Shown here one piece after another: positions 44,555-53,123 of a DNA stretch of 64,000 nucleotides. This DNA is from 14-2 sp963628035 (lineage in GTDB: Bacteria > Bacillota > Clostridia > Lachnospirales > Lachnospiraceae). The position numbers were made by a program, and so were the translations under genes. Position 1 is the stretch's first letter. Every line of letters starts with the position of its first letter. Location: the NCBI GenBank assembly GCA_963628035.1, contig CAVGED010000046.1, forward strand, positions 1-64,000, given 5' to 3'. Below the pieces are notes generated by a model. It was not told the DNA's origin. It searched no databases and saw only the letters and a list, made by a program, of their open reading frames with translations.

Positions 44555-46144
44555 CTAGTTCCTTCCAAACTCCGACAGCACAAGCCCCTTATTGCGATCC
44601 AGTGTCATGCCGACACTCCAGCTGTTGACAAACAATAACAGCGGATTGCCCTTCAGATCCCGGATCTTCTTCATATCTGAGGTTCCTGTAAGCTTGTCCA
44701 GATCCAGGTCTTTGTTCTCGATCCAGCGAATATGCTCATAGGGCAGATTCTCCAGCCGGATCTCCACGTTGTATTCATTCTCCAACCGATATTTCAGCAC
44801 ATCGAACTGCAGCACACCCACGACACCGACGATGATCTCCTCCATGCCGGAATTGTGTTCCTGAAAGATCTGGATGGCACCCTCCTGGGCGATCTGGTTG
44901 ATGCCCTTCACGAACTGCTTCCGCTTCATGGTATCGATCTGGCGCACCCTGGCAAAATGCTCCGGTGCAAAGGTGGGAATTCCCTCGAAGGCAAACTTAT
45001 CTGCCGAGGTAGTCAATGTATCTCCGATGGAGAAGATACCCGGATCAAACACACCGATAATATCCCCTGCGTACGCCTCCTCAATGATCTTTCGCTCCTG
45101 AGCCATTAACTGCTGGGGCTGGGAAAGGCGTATTTTCTTACCGCCCTGAATATGGTTCACTTCCATCCCCGCTTCGAATTTACCGGAACAGATACGCATA
45201 AATGCGATCCGGTCCCGATGTGCCTTGTTCATATTGGCCTGGATCTTGAATACAAAAGCAGAGAAATCCTCCCGGAAGGGATCGATGATCCCCTGGTCGG
45301 AATTTCGCGGCAGCGGTGAGGTCGTCATCTGTAAAAAGTGCTGCAAGAACGTCTCCACACCGAAGTTAGTCAGAGCCGATCCGAAAAATACCGGAGACAG
45401 TTCACCCTTGGCCACAAGCTCCTGGTCAAATTCTGCGCTTGCTCCGTCTAAAAGCTCGATCTCCTCCAACAGCTGCTCCCTGTATGCACTTCCGATCTCC
45501 TCTTCCAGCTTGGGATCATCGATATCGATGTCCTTCTCAACACCCTCCTTCGTTCCCTTCAGGGTATCGGAAAAGGTCATGACCTTCCTGGTATTGCGGT
45601 CGTACACGCCCTTAAAATTCTTACCGGAGCCAATGGGCCAGTTGACCGGGCAGGTGGCAATGCCAAGCTCCTTCTCGATCTCATCCAGCAATTCGAAGGT
45701 ATCGTTGGCATCCCGATCCATCTTATTGATAAAGGTAAAGATCGGAATGTGCCGCATAACACAGACCTTGAACAGCTTCCTGGTCTGAGCCTCCACACCT
45801 TTACCTCCGTCGATCACCATCACTGCCGAATCCGCCGCCATCAGCGTCCGATAGGTATCCTCGGAGAAGTCCTGATGCCCCGGTGTATCCAGGATGTTGA
45901 TGCAATAGCCTCCGTAATTGAACTGAAGCACGGAGGAGGTAACGGAGATACCTCTCTCCTTCTCTATTTCCATCCAGTCGCTGACTGCATGCCGCGCGGT
46001 GGCCTTACCCTTCACAGAGCCGGCCAGGTTGATGGCTCCGCCATACAGAAGAAACTTCTCTGTAAGTGTGGTTTTACCGGCATCCGGATGGGATATGATT
46101 GCAAATGTTCTTCTTTTCTCTATTTCTTTCCTTAAATCTGACAA
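44555..46144 (-). CDS. prfC: Peptide chain release factor 3
   Basis: The 529-residue translational GTPase recycles class I release factors. It has the G1 motif SHPDAGKTT, DTPGHQD (G3), INKMDR (G4) and the RF3 C-terminal domain (ENLPYEHIRWI near the end). The length is typical. The start is a TTG at 46144, supported by AAGGAGG eight bases upstream; no in-frame ATG is nearby. A near-consensus promoter lies at 46183-46210. Confidence 0.97.
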   Translation of the reverse strand: MSDLRKEIEKRRTFAIISHPDAGKTTLTEKFLLYGGAINLAGSVKGKATARHAVSDWMEIEKERGISVTSSVLQFNYGGYCINILDTPGHQDFSEDTYRTLMAADSAVMVIDGGKGVEAQTRKLFKVCVMRHIPIFTFINKMDRDANDTFELLDEIEKELGIATCPVNWPIGSGKNFKGVYDRNTRKVMTFSDTLKGTKEGVEKDIDIDDPKLEEEIGSAYREQLLEEIELLDGASAEFDQELVAKGELSPVFFGSALTNFGVETFLQHFLQMTTSPLPRNSDQGIIDPFREDFSAFVFKIQANMNKAHRDRIAFMRICSGKFEAGMEVNHIQGGKKIRLSQPQQLMAQERKIIEEAYAGDIIGVFDPGIFSIGDTLTTSADKFAFEGIPTFAPEHFARVRQIDTMKRKQFVKGINQIAQEGAIQIFQEHNSGMEEIIVGVVGVLQFDVLKYRLENEYNVEIRLENLPYEHIRWIENKDLDLDKLTGTSDMKKIRDLKGNPLLLFVNSWSVGMTLDRNKGLVLSEFGRN

Positions 46145-46182
46145 GTCAATGTCCTCCTTAGCTCTTTCGCAAACGCTATCAT

Positions 46183-46210
46183 TTTATAATATATTAGAGG
46201 CAGTTGTCAA
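46183..46210 (-). promoter_or_regulatory. Sigma-A promoter of prfC
   Basis: On the minus strand TTGACA (46210-46205) is followed after 16 bp by TATAAA (46188-46183), or after 18 bp by TAAAAT. It lies in the short gap after sigK and allows prfC to be expressed apart from sporulation. Confidence 0.7.
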
Positions 46211-46215
46211 TCACT

Positions 46216-46845
46216 TTAAGAATTCATCAGGAACCTATCCTTCAGCTTTTCCAACGCCCGTTTCTCGATCCTGCTGACATAAGAGCGGGAAATGCCAATC
46301 TTATCGGCGATTTCCCGCTGTGTCACCGGTTTGTGGTTGTAGAGACCATACCGTAGCATGATGATCTCCTGCTCACGCTCATTTAAAACCTTTGGAATAT
46401 ACTGATACAGACGCTTCATGTTGTGCGTCAGCTCAATGGCCTCTACTACGTCCTTCTCCTCGCTCTCCACGATATCCATCAGATGGATCTGATTCCCCTC
46501 CTTGTCAACTCCGATAGGCTCATAGAGCGATACCTCCCGCGCTGTTTTCTTCCTGGCTCTCAGATACATCAATAATTCATTATCGATACACCGTGCAGCA
46601 TACGTTGCCAGCCTGTTTCCCTTCTTATGATCGAAGGTAGAGATGGCCTTGATCAGACCGATGGTTCCGATGGAAATAAAATCCTCCATCTCTTCCTCTC
46701 CATTCTGATACTTCTTACACACATGCGCGACCAGCCGCAGATTTCGCTCGATCAGAATATACCTGGCTTCGGTGTCGCCTTCTTTCATTTTCTCCAGATA
46801 ATAAGTTTCTTCTTTCGGGCTCAAGGGCGGCAAAAAAGTTTTCAA
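46216..46845 (-). CDS. sigK: Sporulation sigma factor of the SigK family, without pro-sequence
   Basis: The 209-residue sigma-70 family protein matches SigK along its length: EARYILIERNLRLVAHVCKK, DFISIGTIGLIKAI, LATYAARCIDNELLMYLRA, and ISRSYVSRIEKRALEKL. It directs late mother-cell transcription in sporulation. The start is a TTG at 46845 with GAGGTG upstream. An in-frame TAG lies just upstream, so the ~20-residue pro-sequence that keeps Bacillus SigK inactive is missing; the protein begins at the position of the mature form. A CATAGAAT box (46880-46873) resembles a sigma-E -10. Confidence 0.9.
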   Translation of the reverse strand: MKTFLPPLSPKEETYYLEKMKEGDTEARYILIERNLRLVAHVCKKYQNGEEEMEDFISIGTIGLIKAISTFDHKKGNRLATYAARCIDNELLMYLRARKKTAREVSLYEPIGVDKEGNQIHLMDIVESEEKDVVEAIELTHNMKRLYQYIPKVLNEREQEIIMLRYGLYNHKPVTQREIADKIGISRSYVSRIEKRALEKLKDRFLMNS

Positions 46846-46919
46846 AAAGGCACCTCTAAGCTGATTTATTATATTCTATGAAAAATCAAGCTCTTAAGTG
46901 CCTTTCCACTGTATTAATA

Positions 46920-47816
46920 TTATTTCGCTTCGCGTTCCCTTTTCTTCTTTTTACGCTTCACACAGATCACCACGATCACAGCAACGATTACCGCGATCAC
47001 CAAAAGTACCGGCAGGCTGTAGGCCAATGCGAGAATCAGAATCTGAAGTCCTTCCACAAAGCTGGCTACTCCGCCCTTTAAGGCTGAAACAAGCTTCGCA
47101 CCAAATCCGATGGCCGGCTCCTCTACATTGCTGAGCTTATATACTTCGTTCAGGGATATCTCCACGGTGGAATATCCCACCAGCAGATCGTAATGCCGCA
47201 GGGTTCCGCTCAGTGATTCGATCTCCGCCTCGGTCTCGCTTATGGCATCCTCGATGGTGATGATGTCTGCCATGCTCTCCGCCTGGGCCAGAAGCTCCTG
47301 GAGACGCTTCAGCTTCGTCTGCTGGGTCTCCAACCGTGCCTTCGTATCATAATAGGTTTCGCTGATATCATCTGCATCTTCATTAAAATGCGTCACGTGG
47401 CATATTGTCCCCACCTGGTCGCAGAACTTGCGGTAGTTGTCGGAGGGGATCCGCACGGTATAACGTCCATAACGGTACGTGCTGTAGTTGTCAACGCTGC
47501 TGCTCTCAAAATAGCCGTTCGAATCTGTAACCAACTGCTTCAGTGAAGCTACGGTGTTGTCAAACTCCGTTGTTTCCATGGACAATTCAGCCGTGTAGAT
47601 GATCTTCGCGTCCGTTCCGAAAAATGCGGTGCTGTCAAGATTGGAACCAACGCCATTCATCTCCCCTATCTCCTGACTCGCTTCATCATCCTGCAGATAG
47701 TCTCTGCCACCGGACGAAGCAACCATATTACTGCTTTTGTAATCCATTCCCCCACAGGCACACAGCACTGTCATAAGTATACAACATAGGATCGTTACCA
47801 GTTTTCTCTTCCTCAT
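46920..47816 (-). CDS. DUF4349 lipoprotein
   Basis: The 298-residue protein has a lipoprotein signal with LCAC at about 18-21. An extracytoplasmic DUF4349 domain contains a coiled coil at about 157-200 (KARLETQQTKLKRLQELLAQ), and a C-terminal membrane segment at about 264-289 ends in a basic tail. It would be held in the membrane at both ends. The family function is unknown; envelope stress or substrate export have been considered for related proteins. GGGAGG precedes the ATG. Confidence 0.88.
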   Translation of the reverse strand: MRKRKLVTILCCILMTVLCACGGMDYKSSNMVASSGGRDYLQDDEASQEIGEMNGVGSNLDSTAFFGTDAKIIYTAELSMETTEFDNTVASLKQLVTDSNGYFESSSVDNYSTYRYGRYTVRIPSDNYRKFCDQVGTICHVTHFNEDADDISETYYDTKARLETQQTKLKRLQELLAQAESMADIITIEDAISETEAEIESLSGTLRHYDLLVGYSTVEISLNEVYKLSNVEEPAIGFGAKLVSALKGGVASFVEGLQILILALAYSLPVLLVIAVIVAVIVVICVKRKKKKREREAK

Positions 47817-47846
47817 AGATGTTTTCCTCCCATTCTTTATGTGTTT

Positions 47847-47875
47847 ATAATAACAACCAGGGTATGAAATGTCAA
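47847..47875 (-). promoter_or_regulatory. Sigma-A promoter of the DUF4349 lipoprotein gene
   Basis: On the minus strand TTGACA (47875-47870) and TATTAT (47852-47847) are separated by 17 bp. The box begins just after the stop of the transglutaminase gene. Confidence 0.65.
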
Positions 47876-47877
47876 GG

Positions 47878-50322
47878 TTAGACTCTCACAACTACATACT
47901 GATACCACAGCCGCCTGCCCCTTCTAAGATGCGCTGCCGTATAGCTGCGCAATCGTTTGTAGATCATGCGCAGGTATTGCAGTTCTCCCTCCGTCAGCGG
48001 CTTTTTGCCATACCTGGCCGCACGGGCGATCTCGACAAATTCGACAAAATCCCCTTCTTTCATACAGGGAAGCTTCCCCTCTGCCTCATTGGCGAATCCA
48101 ATCTCGTCCTCGCCGCCGGTAAATGTGATACCCAGGATTGCAAGCAGCCGGAGGCTCTCCCGGACAATGGCAGCGGCAGCCCGCTTGTCATCCGGATCCC
48201 GGAAGCTTCTGTTCCTGCGGCGCCATACCTGACGGCGATGCAGGCAGAAGGCAAAGATCACTATTCCCAGCAAAAGTACAACAAACAGCAGGTAAACCAC
48301 CACGGTAAGCGTTACATCCACAGCCGCATTGCCGGTTGCAAATCCGATGCCAAGTCCGAAGATACCGCCGCGTCCCTTTGCTCCATCTGCATCATTGTTA
48401 TTCGGCTGATCCGGCTGCTTTGTCGGTGTCTCGGTTGTGTTGTTCACCGGGTTATTCGGCCTCTTATTCGGCGTATTATCGTTATCCGGCTCTGGATCCG
48501 GTTCCGGTGTATCCGAAGGCTGATCCTCTCGCCTTATGTCTCTTACAATATCCCGCAGCGACTCTCCAAGCTCCGCATTTAGAAAGCGCTCCGCATAGTT
48601 GGACGGAGTTTGCTCGCTATACATCCAACCGTACATCTCACTATACATTTCCACCCATGCATGGGCACGCTTCCCGGTAACCACCGCCGTGTAGGTGCCG
48701 TCTTCATTCTCCACGAACTCATTGGGCGATACGACATAGCCGCTGACGTACCGCGCCGGAATCCCCATCATACGATATAAGATCGTGGCCGCTGATGCGA
48801 AATGCATGCAGTAGCCCTCTCGGGAATCAAGCAGAAAGTATTCGATGACGTCCTCGCCCTTCGGCACTGGGTCCAGATCGAGACTGTAGCGGCAGTTGAG
48901 GTTCGATAAAGAATCAAAATATCCGCTCTCATATGCCTCACGCAGCCGCAGAAGCTGGTCCTCCGGCAATCGGGTGTAGACCTCCTCCACATAGGCCTGA
49001 TAAGCCGTCGTTTCTTTCGTGGTCTCAAAAGGAAACGGATTCTCGTAAATACGCTGCCCTGACTCGTCCTCTATGAAGGTGGAGCTAACCATCATATCCA
49101 TAGCCACCGTTCCCATTATCAGTTCATACGAGCTTTTCTTTGTGACACGGATACCGCTGTCCCCGATCACTTCCGCTTCTTTCGGGATACTGACGCCATA
49201 GTAATAATAAGGATACGGACTTAGGTTGGCATTCCGCTTCACGATCTGCACCGTCATATCCCAGGGCTGAGGCACATAGGAAGTCGTGAGTGCTCCCCTC
49301 TGTGTCAACACATACTCCCCCATTCCCTGGCTGTCGACTCCCTGCTCCTTGCAGAAATCCGCAAATTCCTTTTCATCCGCCGCATACCAGACACCTTTAT
49401 CATAATCTCCTCCCACAAAGGTCTTAAAGTATAACGCGGATGCCGGCTTCTCTGTAACCGTGACGGTGAATATCTTATCGCTGGTAAGCGATGGCTCCCG
49501 GTTCGTCATCTTTACCGTGTCGTCATACAAGCCAAATCTCCACTTAAGCTCCGATAAAATGCCGCCATTCATGGCAGCTTTTATGGAATCCTCCATGTCC
49601 ACCTGAAAAGCCTTCAGCGATTTATGGTATTCCAGCACCTTACCGGATAATGGAATATAGAAGCATGCCGACAGAGCCGTGGCTGCGCACACGCTTAGAA
49701 ATACCAGGAGATTTCGTCTCTGCCGCATGCCCGGCACCTGCCCATCCGATAAAAGCAGTCGGAAAGCCAGCCCCAACACCAGGCAAAGGACAGACACGAT
49801 CCCCGGACCATAGCCAAGCATTAATCCGCTGGCAAAGGCAAGTGCCAGCGGCAGCAGGAAGAGAACGCGCCACCATTGCCGCTTTCCATCCTTTCCCTTA
49901 CCACTATGGATGCCAAGGCCAAGGAGCGCTCCAATGGGAAGCGCCACTATAAGAAGAAATGCCGCAGTCTCTCCATGTAGAAGCCCGGCGCTGTATCGAT
50001 AGCTTGTCTCATAATATTCATTCACCAGACGAGTCACATGGCTGCTGTAATACCACAGTTCCTGCAGTAACCCGGACCAGTTCAGGCAGAATACGCTGCC
50101 CCAGACCAATGCTCCCAGCACACAGCCTCCCAGGGTCAGCCCCCGATTATAGCCGGACAACGTCACAAGGGCAGCGGTCATAAGACAGACCGGGAACACA
50201 TCCCGAATTCCCCACCAGTCGATCTCAAGCCCATCCCTTATAGCCAGGAAAAAGGCCAGCAACAGCAATGTCAGAATAATAAATTTCCAGATCAGGTTCA
50301 GCCATCTTTGCTTCTTCGTCAT
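47878..50322 (-). CDS. Membrane-anchored transglutaminase-like protein (TgpA type)
   Basis: The 814-residue protein has an N-terminal set of about six membrane segments. An extracellular transglutaminase-like domain follows, with the Cys in GYCMHFASAA (about 504) and the His in AHAWVEMY (about 555). Next come a Pro/Asp/Asn-rich linker, another membrane segment (about 665-700) and a cytoplasmic DUF4129-like tail. The third catalytic position, usually Asp in a VDATP-type motif, reads SEQTP here. The gene overlaps the DUF58 stop by 4 nt. The MoxR-DUF58-transglutaminase trio is a common bacterial cluster, with proposed roles in envelope protein processing. Confidence 0.88.
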   Translation of the reverse strand: MTKKQRWLNLIWKFIILTLLLLAFFLAIRDGLEIDWWGIRDVFPVCLMTAALVTLSGYNRGLTLGGCVLGALVWGSVFCLNWSGLLQELWYYSSHVTRLVNEYYETSYRYSAGLLHGETAAFLLIVALPIGALLGLGIHSGKGKDGKRQWWRVLFLLPLALAFASGLMLGYGPGIVSVLCLVLGLAFRLLLSDGQVPGMRQRRNLLVFLSVCAATALSACFYIPLSGKVLEYHKSLKAFQVDMEDSIKAAMNGGILSELKWRFGLYDDTVKMTNREPSLTSDKIFTVTVTEKPASALYFKTFVGGDYDKGVWYAADEKEFADFCKEQGVDSQGMGEYVLTQRGALTTSYVPQPWDMTVQIVKRNANLSPYPYYYYGVSIPKEAEVIGDSGIRVTKKSSYELIMGTVAMDMMVSSTFIEDESGQRIYENPFPFETTKETTAYQAYVEEVYTRLPEDQLLRLREAYESGYFDSLSNLNCRYSLDLDPVPKGEDVIEYFLLDSREGYCMHFASAATILYRMMGIPARYVSGYVVSPNEFVENEDGTYTAVVTGKRAHAWVEMYSEMYGWMYSEQTPSNYAERFLNAELGESLRDIVRDIRREDQPSDTPEPDPEPDNDNTPNKRPNNPVNNTTETPTKQPDQPNNNDADGAKGRGGIFGLGIGFATGNAAVDVTLTVVVYLLFVVLLLGIVIFAFCLHRRQVWRRRNRSFRDPDDKRAAAAIVRESLRLLAILGITFTGGEDEIGFANEAEGKLPCMKEGDFVEFVEIARAARYGKKPLTEGELQYLRMIYKRLRSYTAAHLRRGRRLWYQYVVVRV

Positions 50323-51368
50323 ACCACCGACTCCAAATACATCAGTTTCTCCTTCACATCCTCCTCCGAGAACGCTGCAATCTCCCTGTCATTTAGCATA
50401 AGCGTCAGCTTCTCATCAAGCCAGAGCTGCCGAGCCGGAACCTGCGGCCAAATCTCCTTGGGAAAATGTGCTGTTCTGCTTCGCATAAGTGTTTCAAAAG
50501 CCTGGCAGATGTCCTCCTCCTTTAAGATCGGAAGCTGCCTTGGCGTATGCTCTCCGGGCGGCAGCCACGTCAGCAGCAGACCGCTCTTACACTCCGTAAA
50601 TCCATGGATCAGACTGTAAGCCAGCTCCAGCCGTGATCTTGTAAGCTTCTCCCAGTCAAGCCCCAGCATAACACTGCATCCCAGAGGAAGCCCATATTCC
50701 TTCACCATCAGCTGCTCCTGTCTCGCCGAGAGCTTCCAGTGAATGCTGCCGGGTCTGTCTCCCGGACGATACTCCCGGACTTCCCGGATATGGGATGCAT
50801 CGGAACCGCTTTTTAACGGATCGTATTCACCGCTCTCCCAGATAGCATCCGTATCGGATGGGCGGACAGTGACCTCTACATCGAAGCAGTCCGGTAGCTG
50901 CACCAGTTCCCGGCTCACATGTTTTTTCAAGGGAACATAAAAAAGAAACAGGCTGTCATAGAGATGTATTTTTTCACAGGTGACGGAATACACACCCGGT
51001 TCCAACTCCGTGCCGGGCAGCGTAAGCTCTGTTATCATCATCTCTGCGGACTGACGCAGCCACTGCTTCTTCGTCTCCCCGGTAGTATGATTCTCCATGG
51101 TAAGCTGTACCGCCACACAGCGGATGGGAAAATGGCTGTCATTTCGAATCTGCAGCATCTGCGTATATGCCTCTCCATGAGAGAAATAGCGTTGTTCGTG
51201 TGGTAAGATCAGGGAAATCTTCCGGCTCTGTATAAGCAGAGCCACAGCAAGAAACAGGGGCAGTAAGATCTCTACCCCCGCAAGAAAGATCAGGGAACTG
51301 CTGTCATAGATGACAGCTATGTATATAGTTGCAAATAAAAGAATCAAATAGCCAATCCGTCTTATCAT
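50319..51368 (-). CDS. DUF58 domain protein
   Basis: The 349-residue protein has two membrane segments at the N-terminus (about 4-40) and the DUF58 signature VREYRPGDRPGSIHWKLSAR at about 193-212, then a von Willebrand-like region. It is the second member of the MoxR cluster and ends inside the start of the transglutaminase gene (ATGA overlap). GAGGTG precedes the ATG at 51368. It probably acts as the MoxR partner at the membrane. Confidence 0.9.
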   Translation of the reverse strand: MIRRIGYLILLFATIYIAVIYDSSSLIFLAGVEILLPLFLAVALLIQSRKISLILPHEQRYFSHGEAYTQMLQIRNDSHFPIRCVAVQLTMENHTTGETKKQWLRQSAEMMITELTLPGTELEPGVYSVTCEKIHLYDSLFLFYVPLKKHVSRELVQLPDCFDVEVTVRPSDTDAIWESGEYDPLKSGSDASHIREVREYRPGDRPGSIHWKLSARQEQLMVKEYGLPLGCSVMLGLDWEKLTRSRLELAYSLIHGFTECKSGLLLTWLPPGEHTPRQLPILKEEDICQAFETLMRSRTAHFPKEIWPQVPARQLWLDEKLTLMLNDREIAAFSEEDVKEKLMYLESVV

Positions 51369-51405
51369 CGCAGCACCTCACTGATAAAGAATCATTGGTA
51401 TGTTC

Positions 51406-52341
51406 CTACTTCTTTGCCAGCGTTGGCCGCTTCTCTTCCTTTATGATCTGTTGGATCAGTTGTTCTTCCGTCACCTGGTTGATCCTGGCTCTGCCGTTTA
51501 AGCGGATGCGGTGTCCCATCACCGGAACTGCCATATCGATGACATCCTCCGGAACCACGAAATCACGTTTTCGCAGAAAAGCCAGTGCCTTTGCCATCTT
51601 AAGGAGACAGATGGTGCCTCTTGGGCTGACACCAAGTTCAATATATTCATGATGTCTTGTGCGCTCCACCAGGCGGCCGATGTAATCATAGAGATCCTCG
51701 TGTACAAATATCGCGTCCGTCTCCCGGCGCATATGGATAAGCTCCTGTGCTGTCACCACAGGTTCTACGTTCTGACGCTTGTGCTCCCCTCGTAAGATTG
51801 CAAGCTCGTCTTCCATCTGCGGATATCCCAGGCTCATGCTGATCATAAAGCGATCCAGCTGGGATTCCGGCAGCATCTGGGTTCCTGCACTGCCGAAGGG
51901 GTTCTGGGTAGCGATGACGATAAAAGGCTCCGGCACAGGGTGTGTCACACCGTCCACCGTCGCCTGCTTCTCCTCCATGACCTCCAGAAGCGCCGACTGC
52001 GTCTTGGGCGAGGTCCGGTTGATCTCATCTGCCAGGAAGAGATTACAGAGTACGCTTCCGGGCTGATAGACAAAGGAGTTTGTCTCCTTCCGATACACGG
52101 AGAAGCCCACAAGATCCGACGGAAGCACATCCGGCGTAAATTGGACACGGCTGGACTTTAAAGACATGGCTTTCGCCAGTGCCACTGCCAGCGTGGTCTT
52201 TCCAACCCCCGGTATGTCATTCAGCAGGATATGTCCACCCGCCAGAATCGCAGCCACGCTCTTGGCGATGCACTCATCCTTTCCAATGACAGCCTTCTTT
52301 ACCTCCACAATGATCTGCAATGCCTTCTCGTAGTCCGTCAT
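51406..52341 (-). CDS. MoxR-family AAA+ ATPase
   Basis: The 311-residue cytosolic AAA+ ATPase has Walker A NDIPGVGKTTLA at about 37-48, Walker B LFLADEINR at about 100-108, and the sensor segment IATQNPFGSAGT. MoxR ATPases act as chaperones that activate partner proteins carrying VWA-like domains, here the DUF58 protein. GGGAGGAGAAGGC precedes the ATG. The V-ATPase subunit D gene ends 57 bp upstream without an obvious terminator, so read-through is possible. Confidence 0.93.
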   Translation of the reverse strand: MTDYEKALQIIVEVKKAVIGKDECIAKSVAAILAGGHILLNDIPGVGKTTLAVALAKAMSLKSSRVQFTPDVLPSDLVGFSVYRKETNSFVYQPGSVLCNLFLADEINRTSPKTQSALLEVMEEKQATVDGVTHPVPEPFIVIATQNPFGSAGTQMLPESQLDRFMISMSLGYPQMEDELAILRGEHKRQNVEPVVTAQELIHMRRETDAIFVHEDLYDYIGRLVERTRHHEYIELGVSPRGTICLLKMAKALAFLRKRDFVVPEDVIDMAVPVMGHRIRLNGRARINQVTEEQLIQQIIKEEKRPTLAKK

Positions 52342-52398
52342 GCCTTCTCCTCCCGTATCCTGTTGTATTTTTATACTAAGCTGTGTAAACGCCGCTGT

Positions 52399-53016
52399 CT
52401 ATCCCCGCTGCATCCGTTTGATCACCTTAAGACGTGTAAATTCTTCCCGCTCCTTCTCCTCAAGAGCATTCTGAATATCCTTCGTCAGACGCATAAACTT
52501 CGGTATCGTGATATTCTGCAGCGCATTGGCACGCTTCTGGGTTTTCTTGATGTTGGTTGCCAGACGGTAAGCGGAATTCTCGATCTGTGCCAACCGTACC
52601 GTCAGCTCCTTCACCCGTTCAAACTTCTCCTTCGCCTCATCCAGCGACATTCTGGTACCCTGAAATTCAAAGACAGGCCTCCGGCTTTCCTTCTCATATT
52701 CCACCCGCGGAATCTCCGTCCCCATCACGCTCCGCCGCTTGATCTGTATGGATGTCTCGATGGGAACCGTCTCGCTGAAAGCCTCCACCTCATGGATCCC
52801 CATCTGGATATTGGCCTTCTGAAGCGCCTGATAAGCTTCCCGGAAGGTTTTGTCGATCTCCTTCTGGATGTCCGTAGCCTGCCCGATCAGATCCATCAGC
52901 TCCCGGATCAGGATATTCCGCTTCCTGTCCATCAGTTCAAACCCCTGCCGGGACAAAGCCAATGAATTCTTCGCCAATATCAGATTTCCCTTTGTCGGGA
53001 ATGTGTTCGGATCCAT
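52399..53016 (-). CDS. ntpD: V-type ATP synthase subunit D
   Basis: The 205-residue protein is the central stalk subunit that rotates inside the A3B3 head. It starts with the family segment PTKGNLILAKNSLALSRQGFE minus its usual variations and is coiled-coil rich at both ends. AAGGAAT precedes the ATG at 53016. It is the last gene of the operon, separated from ntpB by 105 bp that include a strong hairpin. Confidence 0.95.
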   Translation of the reverse strand: MDPNTFPTKGNLILAKNSLALSRQGFELMDRKRNILIRELMDLIGQATDIQKEIDKTFREAYQALQKANIQMGIHEVEAFSETVPIETSIQIKRRSVMGTEIPRVEYEKESRRPVFEFQGTRMSLDEAKEKFERVKELTVRLAQIENSAYRLATNIKKTQKRANALQNITIPKFMRLTKDIQNALEEKEREEFTRLKVIKRMQRG

Positions 53017-53080
53017 TCGTAATTCCTTCTTTCAAATTATTATATAATAACTCGTGCTATCGTGCAAGTTTTAGTTTCTG

Positions 53081-53123
53081 AACAGTTCAGCCCACGCCCC
53101 TTCTTCGGTCTGGCTGAACTGTT
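53081..53123 (-). promoter_or_regulatory. 12-bp stem hairpin between ntpB and ntpD
   Basis: AACAGTTCAGCC at 53081-53092 and GGCTGAACTGTT at 53112-53123 are perfectly complementary. The stem overlaps the ntpB stop codon and is not followed by a U-run. It could protect the upstream mRNA from decay and lower ntpD output, which fits the 3:3:1 ratio of A, B and D. Confidence 0.7.
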
